Source of the DNA: Spodoptera frugiperda
Taxonomy: Eukaryota > Arthropoda > Insecta > Lepidoptera > Noctuidae
Reading direction: 5' to 3'
DNA: 64,000 nucleotides
Assembly (NCBI RefSeq): GCF_023101765.2
Contig: NC_064237.1
Location: 2,347,501-2,411,500, forward strand
Numbering within the stretch: position 1 is the stretch's first letter; the number at the start of each line of letters is the position of its first letter. The notes under the pieces were generated by a model. It had not been told where the DNA came from and did no database searches. It saw only the letters and a list, made by a program, of their open reading frames with translations. Positions 1 through 15,198 of this stretch are shown piece after piece. The position numbers and the translations under genes are program-made.

Positions 1-570
1 TTCGCTCAAGTATTACCCACTCATAGTATATTATTAATTAAATTACCATTATTATAAAGTTTAACGTCTACTTTAAATGTTCAATAATGCTAATTAAAGG
101 ATTATTCGATATTTGTAATTAAAACGTCCCATTGATTCCATAGATCGAAACTTAACTCCCTATTACTTTATAGGTAGGCACTTAGCTACAACAAAAACAG
201 ATTTCGATAAAAATGGTAAAGACGACTATCAACTACACCTACCTCCTTACGAGTTCGATCCGCAAATAGATTAAACTAATATTAAGCTTTTCGATCTAAA
301 ACATTTCAATAATAGGCACTGAATGTAGAGTTATTAACAGTGTTTCGCAACAGCGAGCATTATAAAAAAAAACGTTCAATAAAGATATACCAACAAACTT
401 TCACATAATAAAGTTCATACAACAATCATAAAACACGTATATAGACACAATTGACACATCCATAAACAAGAGTATCATGGTAAAACAAGTTATTAGCGTG
501 TCACGTACATTTTGTGGATTTAATTGTGAAATATAATTTGGTAATAAAGTTTTACTCCGACGCTCGACGC

Positions 571-611
571 TCGAGCAACATGAAAAGCATTATGCTTTTC
601 ATGTTGCTCGA
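571..611. repeat. Perfect palindrome, 20-bp arms, 1-nt centre
   Basis: Left arm 571-590 (TCGAGCAACATGAAAAGCAT) is the exact reverse complement of 592-611, with a single T between them. Confidence 0.97.
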
Positions 612-3600
612 TTGATCTTGTATAGATCCCGCGGAACATCCCTATAACTTCATTAGCTGTAGCGATTAATCGACTATCGATATCGATAAAGGCCCGCCCC
701 CAAAGCGTCATTAGCCGAGAGCACGCACTAAGCGACTCTTTGATGTGCGCAAACTTTTCGTTTCCCTTTGATTGGCATAATGGAACTGTGCGTTGTTATT
801 ACACTAATTGAATTTTCGCAAAGTCCGAGCCGTATTACGGAACGGATTTAGTAACATTCTGTTTGTCCCTGTCCACGTTCCTAGGGGCTTTTAATTTATT
901 TGAAGCTTTATAATTTATACAAAGTATCATTGCTATAACTCCACTCTATATTAATTGAAACCTTATAATACCTTGGCTGTATGTGTATGGCTATTTATTT
1001 TAGTTATATTTTACTCGTACAACCAGTCGTCTACTGCGACATTTTTTACTGAAAGGAAACATTAAAAGCTTATACATAATTACCTCAGCATAATATTTGC
1101 TTTGCCTTATAACTTAATTTCACTAGGCAGACACAGTATCACTGAGTAAAGACAAATTCTCTATGAAGTGAAGTTAAAAGGGAAAATACGACTGTATGAT
1201 TGGTTTTACAAGTCAGCAAGATCAAAGGGCCTGTAGTCCTTTCATTTTAGGCCGCCATTCGCGGATTACATTAAAAACGAGAGAAAGAAAATGTAGAAAG
1301 TTAATTATAGGTATTTAAGTGAAACAGTCACAGATAAAAGAATCACTGATTACAGACTAAAGCCTAAATAAATCCTTTGAAGAGGTTTCGCTTTTTTGGC
1401 GCGTGGCTTACGTATTAATACGACTTGTATAAAATTACTTACGCCCAAACAAATTGGTTTTCCTTTGAAAGTTCCATCAGAGTCTGTTTGGTTTATTTTT
1501 GAACTAAATAATTTATTTTATATCATAAATGTTTGTTTGCGTAATTACAATCTTAAAATACAAACTAGTTTCAATGATTTTCATTCTTGTTATATGACTA
1601 AAGAGATACTTACAAGACTATTGACGAAATTAGCTTATTGCTTGCAGACCAGTGTAAAAAGAAAACATTTCAACGTTACCTCGTTCCCTTCTGTTAGGTC
1701 CACTCAACAAACACTGGGCGAGCACTTAAAATGTTGCGAAAAACCTTTGAAGGCGGTCCCAGTCCCGTCCCAATACATCAATAATAGTAACCAGCGGTAA
1801 CAAGAGATCAAAATGATAAGGGTACTGATTCATCGTATTAGCGTTCACTCATCAAAGGGGCTCGGCCACTTTGATCGGGATGCTTCCTGAGAAATTCCTT
1901 TGGCACTAAACAACACACTAATCAATCGGGAGGGGTACACCGTATACCCAATCGGAAAAGGCATTAAGGGCAATAGTTCCAGCTTGCGGTAAACTGTTTG
2001 CGAGCGAGGTAGGGAGGTGTGGAGGCCGGTGGGGGATGTTCTCGCCGCACATCAAAGGCGGGCCGAGACAAAGCTTGAGGAGCCTTTTAACTTTATTTAG
2101 CGGAGTGGTAAGTTTAGCCGGTCGCGAATCGCGCAGGTTAAAGAGTAACACACTCACTTTGAGCCGGAGCTGTGGGGAATCTATAGGGCTGGCCGGAACT
2201 GATCTATGAGAAAACCTTTGTGGATCAGACTTCTGGTAGCTATAATTAAACCTGTTAATTTTAGAACTAAAAATAGATCTGGATATGATTGTTATTGGGA
2301 CTGGAAGTTAGTAGTCACATCAGTTTAATCATTTTGGGGCTTTTATCAAGGATAATTATGTCAATTAATTTCACTTAATTATAAACATAGAGTCTACATT
2401 ACATAACCATAACTAGCGACTATTTACTTCATCTCGCAGGTCAATAAACCCTGAATGCTCTTGACGTTCAACGAGAAGGAAAATCTGTCAAACAAAATTA
2501 ATCCATCACATCATTTAAAAAGCAATTAAACTTAGATGGTCGGTATCGTGCGACCGGTTTGTCGTAGGTCGCGGTTCGGTGTCAACCCTGTGCGAGGGTG
2601 GGGGTATCAAACGGGCCGCTAATGCCGCCCGCACCGCGCCGCGGCGACGCTTTGTCGGCGCCCTTTGACTCGCCGATGATACCGCGCACTGCCTAAACCT
2701 GCAACTCTTTGGATGCGACAATGTGGGGTGTTGCGATTTGTCGCACCTCTACTGACGTTGAGTGTTGCCTTGAGTACCTGACAGGGGGTGAAAGAGTATC
2801 GCCCTTATTCTCACAAAACACAAAATATAAGTCTTGTGTACGTTTCAAATGTTGATGATTAACAGTCACATAAAACATGACCCAACCCAAATTAACAGGC
2901 TGATAATTTTGAAGACTGATCGAAATCCTATATCCTGGTGTTACCCAGAATTCAACCTCAGGTTTTTTCACAGAAATTGTATTCCAATCACTCAACAACG
3001 AGGCAGGCAGCCAATATTAATATTGCAATTATAGTAAAATTGTCAAGCTTTTCAATTATTTCAAATTGGTCCATCATTCTCCCTATAGGTACCATCACTG
3101 TAATATATGGCCATGGTACGAGATTGTACGGAAATCGCAACCGCTCAATAGGCAAGTCAATGTGCAGGGAAACGCACCAACTGACATCAATCGAATGACT
3201 GGAGAGAACATAATATAGCCACATTACATAATACCAATATAGCAGATGGTGTATGTGTACCGTCCAGTTCTTTTACTGGTTCGTATGAAAATCACGGGAA
3301 GCTTCGTCACAGTTTACAAGGCAAGAGGTCTAGGATATGCTTTCGATCTAGTTAAAGTCTAGAACAGGAACAATCATTTGATTGGCGTTGCATATCGCAA
3401 GGGGGACGTAGATAAACGCCGTGAGAGCATCACTATTGTCGCTCTCGCACGCGATTCATATTGGAAAATACAGTCGATTCTACTCTATATTACGTACATA
3501 CAATACTACATTCCAACTCGATAATTTTCTGATAGACAATGAAATACAATCCAGCTCTTGCTTTACTGACTTTAAGAGATAGAGCTATGAACATTAATTC

Positions 3601-6600
3601 CTAGTGGCACATAATTGCGTCATTGCACATTGGATATTTCCAGTAATACTCTGTTCAATCTGTCTGAACGCAGACAAAGAACCTTTTAATTAACCAAAAT
3701 CTTTACGTAAAACAGATCACCTAACGTAGCTAGTTAATAAATCCGATCATTAAATGCAGAGAACGGCACAGCGGCGGCCGCAACGCCTACGTTGATTACC
3801 ATAAGCCGGCACAAAGCGACGCGAGCGCCCTTTGACGAATTAGCCCCCACTAACATTACCTATGTCCGTCCTCTGTCGCGGCCGCGAGTTTTGTGCCTCA
3901 AACGTCTAAATTAGCATTCGATTTTTAGAAGACATTGATGGACTCGAAACACTTTTCGTTACTAGGTTTATACTAATAAATACTACTCAACATTAAATTC
4001 TCTGAGGATCTAATTGCAGGTTTATGTGAAATGATTTCTGCCTACTACCAAAGGATTACCAAAATGACTTTTTAGAATCCAGCTCATCCTCTGAAACTGG
4101 AAGATTAGTGCGGTATTCGCTGGTGACAGGTTAATGACCGGACGTGAGGCATTATGTTCAAACTCAACATCAGATAACGTAACTTTAAGATGTCGTGTTT
4201 CGGGACAAAGCAGGTAGGTAAAGAAAAGGTGTTAAGTGATATGATCTAAATATCGTATTGCACTGTTTTAGAGATCCCGACAAAGGCACTATATTTCTCG
4301 GAGGTAATAAAACTTTGGACACTAATGTTTTTACTTGCCGAAGCAAATACAAAGCAGGTGCCACCTGGAGCGCCAAACTGAATGCATTCTTCAGCTTCTA
4401 TTACTTAGAAGGGCATCAGCAGGTGTGAATTCGGACACCTGTTTTCGACGACCTGATTAGAATTTGGGCGGATTGCCATAATTTAATTCTGCGGTTTGTG
4501 ATTGTTTAACGATGGTTATGGTCACTTTCTAAATCCTTAACTTGAAATTGGCTATTTGAGTCATGATATCTAAATTTCACAATAAATGAGTATTTAGGTC
4601 CAGAAAAACAAATTACGTCGATTTTAATTATAAGTACCGCAAGATTCATTGGGAAATCCAGTTTCAAAAAATATTTCTGTTTTTTTTATAAATTGAATGG
4701 CTGAAAATGCTGCCAGCTATTAAATGAAGTCATACAATATGTGAAGTGTATGTGATCTATATATCGTAGAAGAAGAATAGTAGAATCTGCCGAATTGCAT
4801 TACGGCTAATCGTTTAGAAAACCAACCGTTTTGTATTAGAACGCCTAGTCGAATTGAATACGGCTGAGTCAAAATCCGCCAGAAGTATCGGTGCTATGCA
4901 TTTCGGCGTACTATTTAAACATTACGACTAGTTACATTGAGTAACACGAAGGGCCGAAGCTTTCTAAATAACAAAAAAATATTGAAATATTTTTTTACGA
5001 TAGGTAGTAGAACAAATTTCAATTATTTATGACCTACTTTAAAAATATTAAGTAGCATATTATTACTTTAATTTGCTAGTCTGTACGATACATAAACTAT
5101 TTTAAATCCAAATGTCTTCTTCTACAGATGATCAAAGGTTTTTAGTTAATCTAATAGTTGAGTGTGTTCTCTCATATCACCAATTTTAAATAGATTCGTG
5201 TCACGTAAAGTGAATCAGCTCGGAGGCGTAACATCATTACCGATAGGCACCACATAATGAGAATAGTATTTTGTAGACGAGACTTGCATACGGAAAGTAA
5301 TTTCCTTAATCAATTACAACTAGGACGTAATGAAGTCTTCCTTCTCTAAAACAAAATATTCATCAGTAAACTAGCCGTGCGAAACATTCATCAAAGTGAA
5401 CTAAACTTTATAAAATGTTCAAACATCCACAAGTTATTTGAAAATTCCGACGTGAAGTATGACAGTTTGAGATCTAGCAAGACTAGCAACAGCAATGCCT
5501 GTGCGGATATCCGTAGAAATCGTTCAAAATACCGGCACCCGCAAAAATGCAGTTACTCCACGAGCGATGTCTGCGAGCACATTCATGCAGAAAGCTGACG
5601 GCCAGTATGACGCAAATTCCATGTTGCGGAGCGCGCAGTCGACCGCAGCGGGCCGCTACCGTCTGCAGCGGATATGTCGCGGTCGCCCGACCGAAAGTTC
5701 TGCCGCACGCATCTTCGGCCACCGGTCACCGGTACATATGCAGCCATCGGTATAATAAATTCTATTTTCGTAAATATTCCACTTTTCCGATATACTGAAT
5801 ATTTGGCAGTAACTTGGCATTCAAAAAATTCCAATCGTCTTGCGTTCTTCGGTTTTTACTTTTTAGACAAAACAACAGTAAATTAGTGAGGTAATAAATT
5901 GTAATTGCGAGCGTATTTTGTCTACAAGTCGATCTTTATTTGGCCTTTGTAGAATATGAGAACAACAAAGAAGTATTTAAATTACAGTTATTCGATACAT
6001 TCGTTTGGCTTGTTTCTTTTATTAATCTTATGAACAATTAAATTAAAATGTTTGGTCTTTGGACAAAAGACTCAAACCTAAATACACAAAACATTGCTAA
6101 GATGACAAAATTGTATCATGTCATAAGAGTACATGTACATAATAGGGTTCTTCACTTTGAGGACATGAAGGTATCCCATGGAAGGTATACGAGTGTCACC
6201 GTCTTTGCATTTACATTCACCGTTACCAATTTGCACACTTCTGAACACCTACAGGAAATTGACCGCTACCTTAGGTCCACACAACTAAATCTTAACATTT
6301 TTACCAAGAGGATTATAGGCTTTATTTACAATAAGAAAAGGTGCTAAATCTATTGGCGCCGAAAATACACAAATGATAGGGAAAGTCACGTGTCGTGCAG
6401 TAGTACAGCCAAATTCGATAGAGAACTATTCGTGCGAAATGTCTTATGAAATGAAGGATAAATTGTCGCGAGGGAATTGAATAAAGTTTCCAGCAGGCAC
6501 GGAAACGTAGGGGTGTAAATTGTGTAAAACGTGTTATACTCGAATTTCTGCTATAAAATGCATGGCACAAAATTTTAGATACATTTGAACTGGTGTTTGG

Positions 6601-9210
6601 GAGACACAATAAGCTTACGTAAAAAACACAATTTCAACAAAAAAAACAGTAAAATACCGCAAGGCACAAACAATTAAATCACAAAAAGAGCGCTGAACAA
6701 AACAAATCCACCCATTTCTTTTGTGTCTCCGCTTTAATATCTCAGTCAATCAAGTTCACATTCTAATTCTTCAACTGCTCAAGCAAAAAGCACGTCGGCA
6801 CAAGACTCGTACGTAATTTGCGAAACAGATTGGTTGGCCCTGTTGCCCCAGCGCGACAAAAGGCAGCTCCGCCCGAGGGCGATACCTCCACTCAATAGCA
6901 TTGTTTTTCCGATTACAGGCCTGATTAAATGTCTGAAACGTCTCAGGTGCGTCTGTAGAGGTCCCGAGAGTAGGGTAGGGAAATTCGGGATTGCAAACAT
7001 ACTAGTAGGTATATATTACGTGTAATATGTTTTTTGTAGGGGTGCCGGCGAAACAGAACGTATGCGATTGATATCGTACAAAATAGGGAAGTTCTATTTG
7101 TGAGGATTTTATTTAAGCAATTGATGGAATTCGATGTGCAAAGTTATTTTACTTATGTTCTCTTTCTTTAAGTCATGGTTATGAAGAGAGAAATCTATAA
7201 TAATAGCACATGCAACTATCTTAAAACCTACAAAAATATAAACAGTGGCCTCTTATATAGTCGAGAGCCATCCCAAACAAGCCGAGGCACCTGAGCTCAC
7301 TGTCAGGTTCGCAATCACCCGTGGAATAGGGTGTCCCGTTCCTCAGAGTTCTTGCATAATGGACGTGCCCCCGCCTTAATCTCGTGTGAACAATAGTGCC
7401 GTCTGGCCGCGACGTTTTGCATACAATGACTATTCGCGACGGGACGCGCTCGGCCCCGGGAAAACGCAGCTGTCTCCGACGGCGAAAGGGGCTTTTTTAG
7501 AGGAAACCTCTCTAATTTGAATCTCAACGTCAATTACATTTGTATTGGTTTGAGATTGTTTGTGTAGACAAGCGAAGGAAATACATAACGTCGGAAAATA
7601 TTAGGCATGCTACAAAACATTGATGACAGAAACGCCAATACATAAACTGTATTTGTTTGTAACACAAAAAAGCATTAATGGATCATGTCTAGTATGTTCT
7701 CCTTTCTGTCCAAAACAGACTGTTAAAATTTCCAATTTCGTCAAAAACTATCGAACTACGATAAAACCGCGGCCCGTCAAAGGACAGGTTATCCGAGAGA
7801 GCACTGTACAATACATTTTTTGCGACCACAAAGTTGATTCAGTTTTTATCAGCACGTCAGTGAAATGGACATATTCGACGGACGAGCCACATAGCGGGAC
7901 AAGCGGTCAGGCCGTCTCCCTGCGGTGCAATATGTATTGGCAATCGGAGGTAAGGCTACCAGGACTAAACGACTTCTGGATTTTGTTACAACGTCAATTG
8001 TATTCTAATTTATCCAACTGTCATTTTAAAGACGAAATAATGTCAAATGGCCAAATTGTCTGATATTTTACGAATCACTTTTTACAAAAAACCACTTACC
8101 AATAATCGTAAATTTTTGCAATGTACATAAACAAACCAATAAATGCGGTACGGTACATTTGTTCTCAATGTAACTGTTAATTTTCCTATAACAATATCGG
8201 TCAAATGAAAACATTATTTATGAACCGAGAAAATCGTATCGGTTGAAACATTAAAATTAATTCAAATGATAAATAGGCAAAAGCTTGAAATGCAAATGAC
8301 ATAATTTGTAACCGAAATCATCGAATAATATGACAATATTATAACCAAAACATCATTATTCAGCTTTCGAAAACATACCCCGTGAAATGAGAACAGTGGT
8401 TAACTAAGCCAATTGTGGTCTAATTGAAAATTTCGAATTATTCGTCTCACTCGAGCGAATCAGAGTTCGTATAGGTAAGAGAAGGAGGGAAAATAAAGAG
8501 ATTTCTTATTTCGATAGTCTCCGACGCCCGCGAACAGCCCTCACCGGTATGGATGATTGGATTGATGAATAAAAGATTCGTCAATTTGTGTAATAGCTCC
8601 GTGGTGTATTATGCAGTAGTCAATTTAATTGTTCCGACTGACTGGAAACGATGTGGTTTCCATCAAACTTATTATAATTAATATCATGTAATTATTTATT
8701 TTATGGTTTTTATTGGTTGTTGATTAGTAAACACTCGTGCTCCTATAACATACGGCTAATAATAAAGCAACTGGTGTTTGTGGCATCTATTTCTTTTTAT
8801 GAGGATGAGTCTACTGTCTACACAATTTTAATTATGTTTGAAACTCACATCAAAAACAGATTATTCTTTGCGAATCAATTCCGCTATCTGAACTACGAAA
8901 GGGGTGAGGTGCATCCGAGCATACAATTGTTGTAATCGATTGTCATAAAAGTGAGTATGAAAATTATAAATGAAATTGATTTGGGAATAGAGCAATGATA
9001 CTGAGGTATGACTACTTTCTGTAGGTTTAATGCAATAGTTTTGCGCGGGCGTGTTAGCTCAGCTAGTAGCGTAGCGTTGAATTGACGCCGTGTAGTTGCG
9101 GCGTCTGCGCAACGCATACGTTTATCGAATGCCTACGCTGGACAAACGTTATTGTGGCGGCGTTCTTATCCAAGTAGTAGCTAAGGTAGGTACTATTTTT
9201 CCTTTGTTTT

Positions 9211-9290
9211 CATTTTGACAGGCCTACTTTATACCCAGCTGGTTAAAAGGTCTTTTCATCCCTTCAGCTGGCTGTCAAAATTTCAACTTT
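9211..9290. repeat. Inverted repeat ATTTTGACAGGCC ... GGCTGTCAAAAT
   Basis: The arms enclose two direct CAGCTGG copies. The following CTTTCCGTCCTTAATGGTTA, then AGGATGGACGTCGAGTTGAT looks like part of a dispersed repeat, though I cannot place the family. Confidence 0.55.
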
Positions 9291-12200
9291 CCGTCCTTAA
9301 TGGTTAAGGATGGACGTCGAGTTGATGAGCCTGTGAATGGGGACATAGCCTTTTCTTTTTATAAACTTAGTAGGATATAAAAACACGTGTACATTGCATA
9401 GTAATTATGAGAAAGAGTTCCAAAAAAGGTTATGCTACCTGTTTCAGTAAAAGTTAGCTGTGAAGTGGTCTATCTATCATTGTTGAATTTGAAATTTAAC
9501 TGAATATTTCACTAGTTACATCTTTTTGTTTGGAAAATAAAATAGAAATTCTGTAATAGAAACAAAAGCTACTGTAAAACAATTTTTTGCATTGCCAGTT
9601 GACAGTTTGGGAAAGTTCGCTAGGCATATAGTGCGAACGGTACAGTGGATATATGAAGTTATTCCATTTGCGAATATCCTGCCCGGTGAGTTTCATGTTT
9701 CATGGCGTCCGTAAACTATCGTAACTGATTTTGTACAATAGCCTAACAACGTTTCAAAGCGTTTTAACAACAAATGTGTTCGCTAACTTCCACAATTTCC
9801 AAACTTTTATAGTTTTCATTACTTCAATGCAATTCTATTGATTAATGCCCATGACATTGTTCAACAAAGTAGCAAAATTATGAGACAAAGCCATAATGAA
9901 AATGCACTAGACCAGTAATAAATCCATCAATCATACACATGAACAAAACAATAAAGGAACCCCCTCATTCACTGCGACTGCACGACAATTAGGCACCTGA
10001 ACCCTTTTATCTTCTCTCCCTCGATCCGCAAAACAAACAAATTTAACTCCATAAAATAGCCTGTAATTTAATAGTAAGCACTGTTAACGATATACATGGT
10101 AGATGTAGATCGCTGGGGCCACCCGCCGCGCGGCCCGACAGCTCTGCGGATGACATTAATGACATTCACCGAGGGACGCTCATTGTCAAACACATCTAGT
10201 CTATTGATATTACTGTTTGCACCGACATCACGTGTTTATGTAAATTTATTTCAAGTTAATCTTAATCGCTCCAACTTAACGATAATGTGAAACACATTTA
10301 CGTCATTGCACATGTGACTAAAATATTTAAACGTGGTCTGACTAACAACGAGTCACAAAAGACCAAAAGTAGGAGATTAACCCATAAGTAATTTTATTGT
10401 TGCTTGAATCCCAGACTGGTTTCATTTCGCATTTTCTCAAGGAGCTGTACACAATATTTTGCAACAATAAGCTTCTAGTTCGGAGACTACGTGCCAGATT
10501 ACACTATTGTTACCTCGCCGTGAATGGACGCAACTCTTTTATACAGGAAAATTGCTATTATGTAATCCTATTAAATTGATATGAAGGACCTCTTCGAGAA
10601 TGGACGGCCGTAGAATTAGACGAGATTGCATTGAGTAATTGTGGGATTGCAATTATTCTATCATCACTATTGAGATTTTTTATTCCACCAGTACCGTACT
10701 CATTGCAGATACTTAATAAAATAATTTGTGACGACTAGTCTATGTAACGACTGATCTATGTGTGTGGGTGGTGGGCTGGTCAGGGTAAAACTTGAATGAT
10801 CGCTTGACCGATCGGTTTGCATCGATGTCATTTATATCGTTTGAAAAAGTTTCTTCCTGAAGTTTAACCACTGGTCACTCATTTGATATGAGTGATCACA
10901 TTGGACCACCAGAGCTGTTCATTTAGTTTTCTGAACAATATTTTGCTTTTAGGAGTAGTCATTTAACTTTTATCTATCATAGGTATCAATGTCAATATTT
11001 CCATAATAGGTTAGACACGTATTTTTATTTTCTTACGGAAACAAATACTTTTGAAGATAATATATTGATTTTAAATATCGAGAGACATCACTTCTAGGTA
11101 CGCTCCCACTCCTAAACTTTGATTCTTTTAATCTGAGTATTGTTATCTTATATGCAAAAACAATAAAAAAGTCGTGTCTAATATTTTTTTATTACCTAAT
11201 TGACAGACTAGATATATTTCTAATTTGCATACCCCGACATCATACCTATTCTGTCCTATAACCTATTCCTTTTACTCTTCCCCGCTTCTAGTGTAAACTT
11301 ATTTGCCTGCCTTATTTCTAACAGAATCATTCCTATCCAATTTACAAGAAGCGTATTTCCACTTTCGTTGTACATTTGTCTTATAGTGGTTTTCCTAATA
11401 ACGTAGACGTAAGAAATTGCAGTGCATCTCTGCTTTCCATATTGGTTCAATTTGATTACGTCCCATGATTGTATTTCTACCGTACCTAGTTTATGTTTCA
11501 TGAAGATATTTTGTGCCCACAATAATACTTTTTAGTGTTGTAAACTTTATTGATGAAAATATAATTAATTTCCCAGGTTTAATCGATAGAGTTCCAGTGC
11601 AAAACCATTCGTTCCATGAAACGCGAATAACTTTCATATGACTACCATTTGCATTCGACAACAAAAGGCAGATTTTAATTAAAACGTGTGACGCTCCCGT
11701 ATTTTGTAATGTCCAAAACTGAATACGTGTAATGAGCTTAAAATGTAATCAAGTACACAAAGAGATAGGTAATTTATAGTGGGTGCAATCATTACTTTAC
11801 CATTTTCTGATGAACGCGAATATAGGTATGTACCTTTAGTAAAAAAGTCATTACGAATGCATTCCATTGAATAAATCCCGGATAAAGCCGGGCGCGACAG
11901 ACGGACTGGCCGCAACACATTACCGCCCATTCAATAACAATAAAAGTCGCGTCGCTCAGAGAAATCTATTACCGCCTCACTCGATACGTTTTTTATCTAA
12001 AGCATTTATTTATAGCGTAATTAATGTGTCGCCGGCGCCAGCGCTAAATACAATGCTATTTGTGGACACAATACGTGAGCGCCACATGGACAGGGAAAAC
12101 AAGAAACAAACATTTAAATATGTTTACAAAAAAAAAACTGATACAAGACATGGGTATTTCTATAAAACTGCTTGTAGAACTCCTCTACCCAACTTTCATA

Positions 12201-15138
12201 ATTTGAACTTAATTACTACTAATTCTAAATCGAGCTTATAAAAAAACAAAATTCTTATCCATATAAATCAAAGAGCTAGTTATTTGGCAACCTTAGAATC
12301 TGCAATCTCCATCTCTGACAATAGTCTCAGAAAGAGACCAGAAATGTATTCAGGAGTTAAATATACAGCAGTTACCGACATTACTCTTGTTGCTAATGAA
12401 GACTGCTAAATAAGTAAAGCACTTAACTTAAGAGACAAATTGGTATTTAAAACTGATTAATTTATATCAGCCGTCATTGGGAAACCATTGTCTTATTGTT
12501 TGTTTTACAATGACAACGATTTACAGTTTGCGAACGAGTACTTGAGGGCGGAATACTAAAACAGAAATGCTGAACAGAACAATGTTTAATTACTGATTTG
12601 GATTGTGCCTTACACTTATTCTAAAGCATATTTAAAAGACTTACTAAGTTTTTTCAATAAAGAAACTACTTTTCAACCGTAACTCATCATGTCGAAGGGA
12701 AATTAATAAAATAAAACGTGAAGACTGAAGACACTCGTCAAACGTTTCATAACTAACAATTTATTAATGTGCTATCATCAAGCCTCACTGAAGAAGTAGA
12801 TTTAAGAGAAATTGAAAGAAACGAGGACAAAATTAAATGAGGAGCAATTCATAAAATGGTTGGAATAAGTCGACGTCCCAGCTGCCGAGCGATCAGTTAG
12901 AATTGTAGATGAAAAAAAGTAATTCTGTTACCGTCGCTTCGACTCCAATTGTCGCCGGATCGGATAAAAATTGATACAATTCATTGGTACATTTATTTGC
13001 TGATTACCGGGCGTTATATAGATTGAATTAGGTGATGCAATATACAGCGAGCCGGAGCGCTAAATTATATTCTGAAATTCCAATATTTTTATCTCTTCCT
13101 CTTGTTTTTGTTTAGCTGTGGTGGTTGTCGTGTTTTGGTGTATTTAACAAAAACAAACATTCTTTAATTATGATTACGTTTAAGTATTATTTGTAACTTG
13201 TGAGCAAGATATTCTTTTCACAATTTTGCTAATATGCATCATGTGTTTCAGTTTGCCTCCCTAAGCTCAACGTTGAGCCGTTTAGTGTTCGGGAAAGTTG
13301 CTACACAAGTGGCTACACTATTCGTAATAAATGTTATTTACAGCTCTAAGGAAACTCAGGGACTTTTCTTAAGTATTGAAAAGCACAATCGCCAACAGAG
13401 CGTCGCTGAACCAGGCTACACTGCAGCGTTTAAAGCGGCTGAAATATTTTCCAGCGCTTAATCGGCATCCAGGTGGTGAACGTCTGTTGGCGTACTCCAC
13501 GGACTAGCGTACCGTTGCACAACAGCACTCCGCTTTCACGTCTCCCTTCCACGGGCATTATGCCTCTAATGTCACTTAATTTGCCGTCTAGGGCCTCCTC
13601 ACGTGAATGCAGCCTACGAGAGCCGGTTTAATATAAAAATTCGCTTTTTTACTGCCGCGAAGCGAGATTTAACGTTAAACTGTTGCCTCTTTTGAGAGTA
13701 AACGCGTAGAAGTAATGGGATTACAGGATCGGTAGTTTTGGAGTCGAAAGGTAATTAAATTATTGTATGTAAAAATATTGGTTTCACGAGTGCTCCGTGG
13801 CTCGCTAGTTCCAATGGTTGATGGGGTTTCAGATCGAGAGGTGCTTCAGTTCAATCGAACTAAATTGAGTACCTACTCATGCAATTTTTTTATAATTTAT
13901 GATGCCCCCTTGAACACAAGTTGCGTTATGTTTTTTGTTTAGGAACGAAGAGAAAACAATTTTTCCGTGCAAAGTGCTTATCGCGAAATAAAAATGAACA
14001 AACAATATTTAAAGGAAGCAGTAACTTATTGCTCAAATGACGGCTTAACTATTATAACCGAAAGAGCCGATTGAGCAATACGGGCTTACGCCGCAGACAC
14101 ACGCGACGGTTGTATTTTTATCCCCGTAAAGTTGAAAATTGAATGTAACGTATTACCTGATTGTGCTTTCATCACAAAAGCGATATAACTCGTTATTATG
14201 TCGTTAACGAAATAAATCCGTAGTGTACCAGATTGCCGACGCGACGGATTACTTTTAGGACGTATGAAATAAATTGGAAGCCATAGGTTATACGGCTGAT
14301 ACATTTGTAATATGTGATGGCGACCGACGCGGACGGCCACATCACATCGCCATTGTTAATTCATTGGACAATGACAGCAGAGCCAACAAACAAATTAAAT
14401 CCTTTTTAATAGGTTTTCCATTATTGTGATCTCAGTTGCTTTTGTCTTTTCTCGTCTACTGTATACCATTTATTTGCATTCGGTTAGATACACCATATCG
14501 ATACGTTCAAAATTGATTGGCATAATAGTAAAAACACACTCGTGTTTGTTTTCTATGAATTACTTTTAGTTATCAGCATATAGATAAATCCTGACAGGTC
14601 CAGAAATAAATCATACTTCACGAACCACGGCAATTCGATCAGATCTCAATAAATCATCATTCAATTGGCTTTTAATTTCGCAATCCGACTGCGTTGGTAT
14701 AACGAATGGCTTCAATTTGCCTTACCTTAAAATTTTAGCTGAATGGTGCCGTATATGAGGAGAATATCATCCTGTAACAAAATAAACAAATATAAGTATA
14801 AAGTTCCTTTGACATTGCACGCTACAAAGTTTCTATCATATTGCTAAATTAATATTGAAGAGAGACTGCATGAAATTAGAAAACTATGTTGTATGTTTAT
14901 TACTCTGCTAGTCAAAGGCGGCGAGAATGTCCCTATTATTTTGTACAGAGCATGCTAATATCAAGTACTCCAGTTACTTGGATTCTCTCAGTGGGAGTTA
15001 ATATAAAAGAAAGGACAACATCTATACATATAATAAAATCGTAGAAAAGTGCTGTCTGTACATTGAAAATAAAAATAAAAAAAATAGCAGGGGTTATTGT
15101 TATGTCGATGTCGAACCCAAAAATGTAATTAACTTTTT

Positions 15139-15198
15139 TTTTGTCTGTTTGTCTGTTTGTCTGTTTGTCTGTTTGTCTGTTTGTCTGTTCGTCTGTGC
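15139..15198. repeat. (TGTCTGTT)n short tandem array
   Basis: About six near-perfect 8-bp units on the plus strand, preceded by a T run. It is the simple-repeat segment at the 5' side of the composite element. Confidence 0.9.

Larger units (their letters stand above)
1..15099. other. Non-coding spacer with GC islands and TCAAAG motifs
   Basis: No frame here resembles a known protein or shows exon-like structure. AT-rich background with GC-rich islands at about 2550-2700, 5560-5750 and 7380-7480. HMG-type cores ATCAAAG/CTTTGAT lie at 738, 766, 1221, 1851, 1869, 2051 and 5131, with further cores near 5390, 11110 and 12267. The palindrome at 571 and the inverted repeat at 9211 are listed separately. 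Confidence 0.6.

Noticed and set aside
1396..1800. 134-codon open frame on the plus strand
   Set aside because: No recognisable domain, no splice signals and ordinary AT-rich composition; consistent with chance in 47 kb of spacer.
5495..5834. Overlapping frames of 80 or so codons on both strands
   Set aside because: Open in four frames at once, the mark of a GC island rather than a gene.
7620..8063. 147-codon open frame on the plus strand
   Set aside because: No family resemblance and no ATG context or exon partners; treated as chance.
9041..9075. tRNA A-box-like TTAGCTCAGCTAGTAGCG
   Set aside because: No B box (GTTCNANNC) or acceptor stem follows at the right distance, so neither a tRNA gene nor a SINE head is supported.
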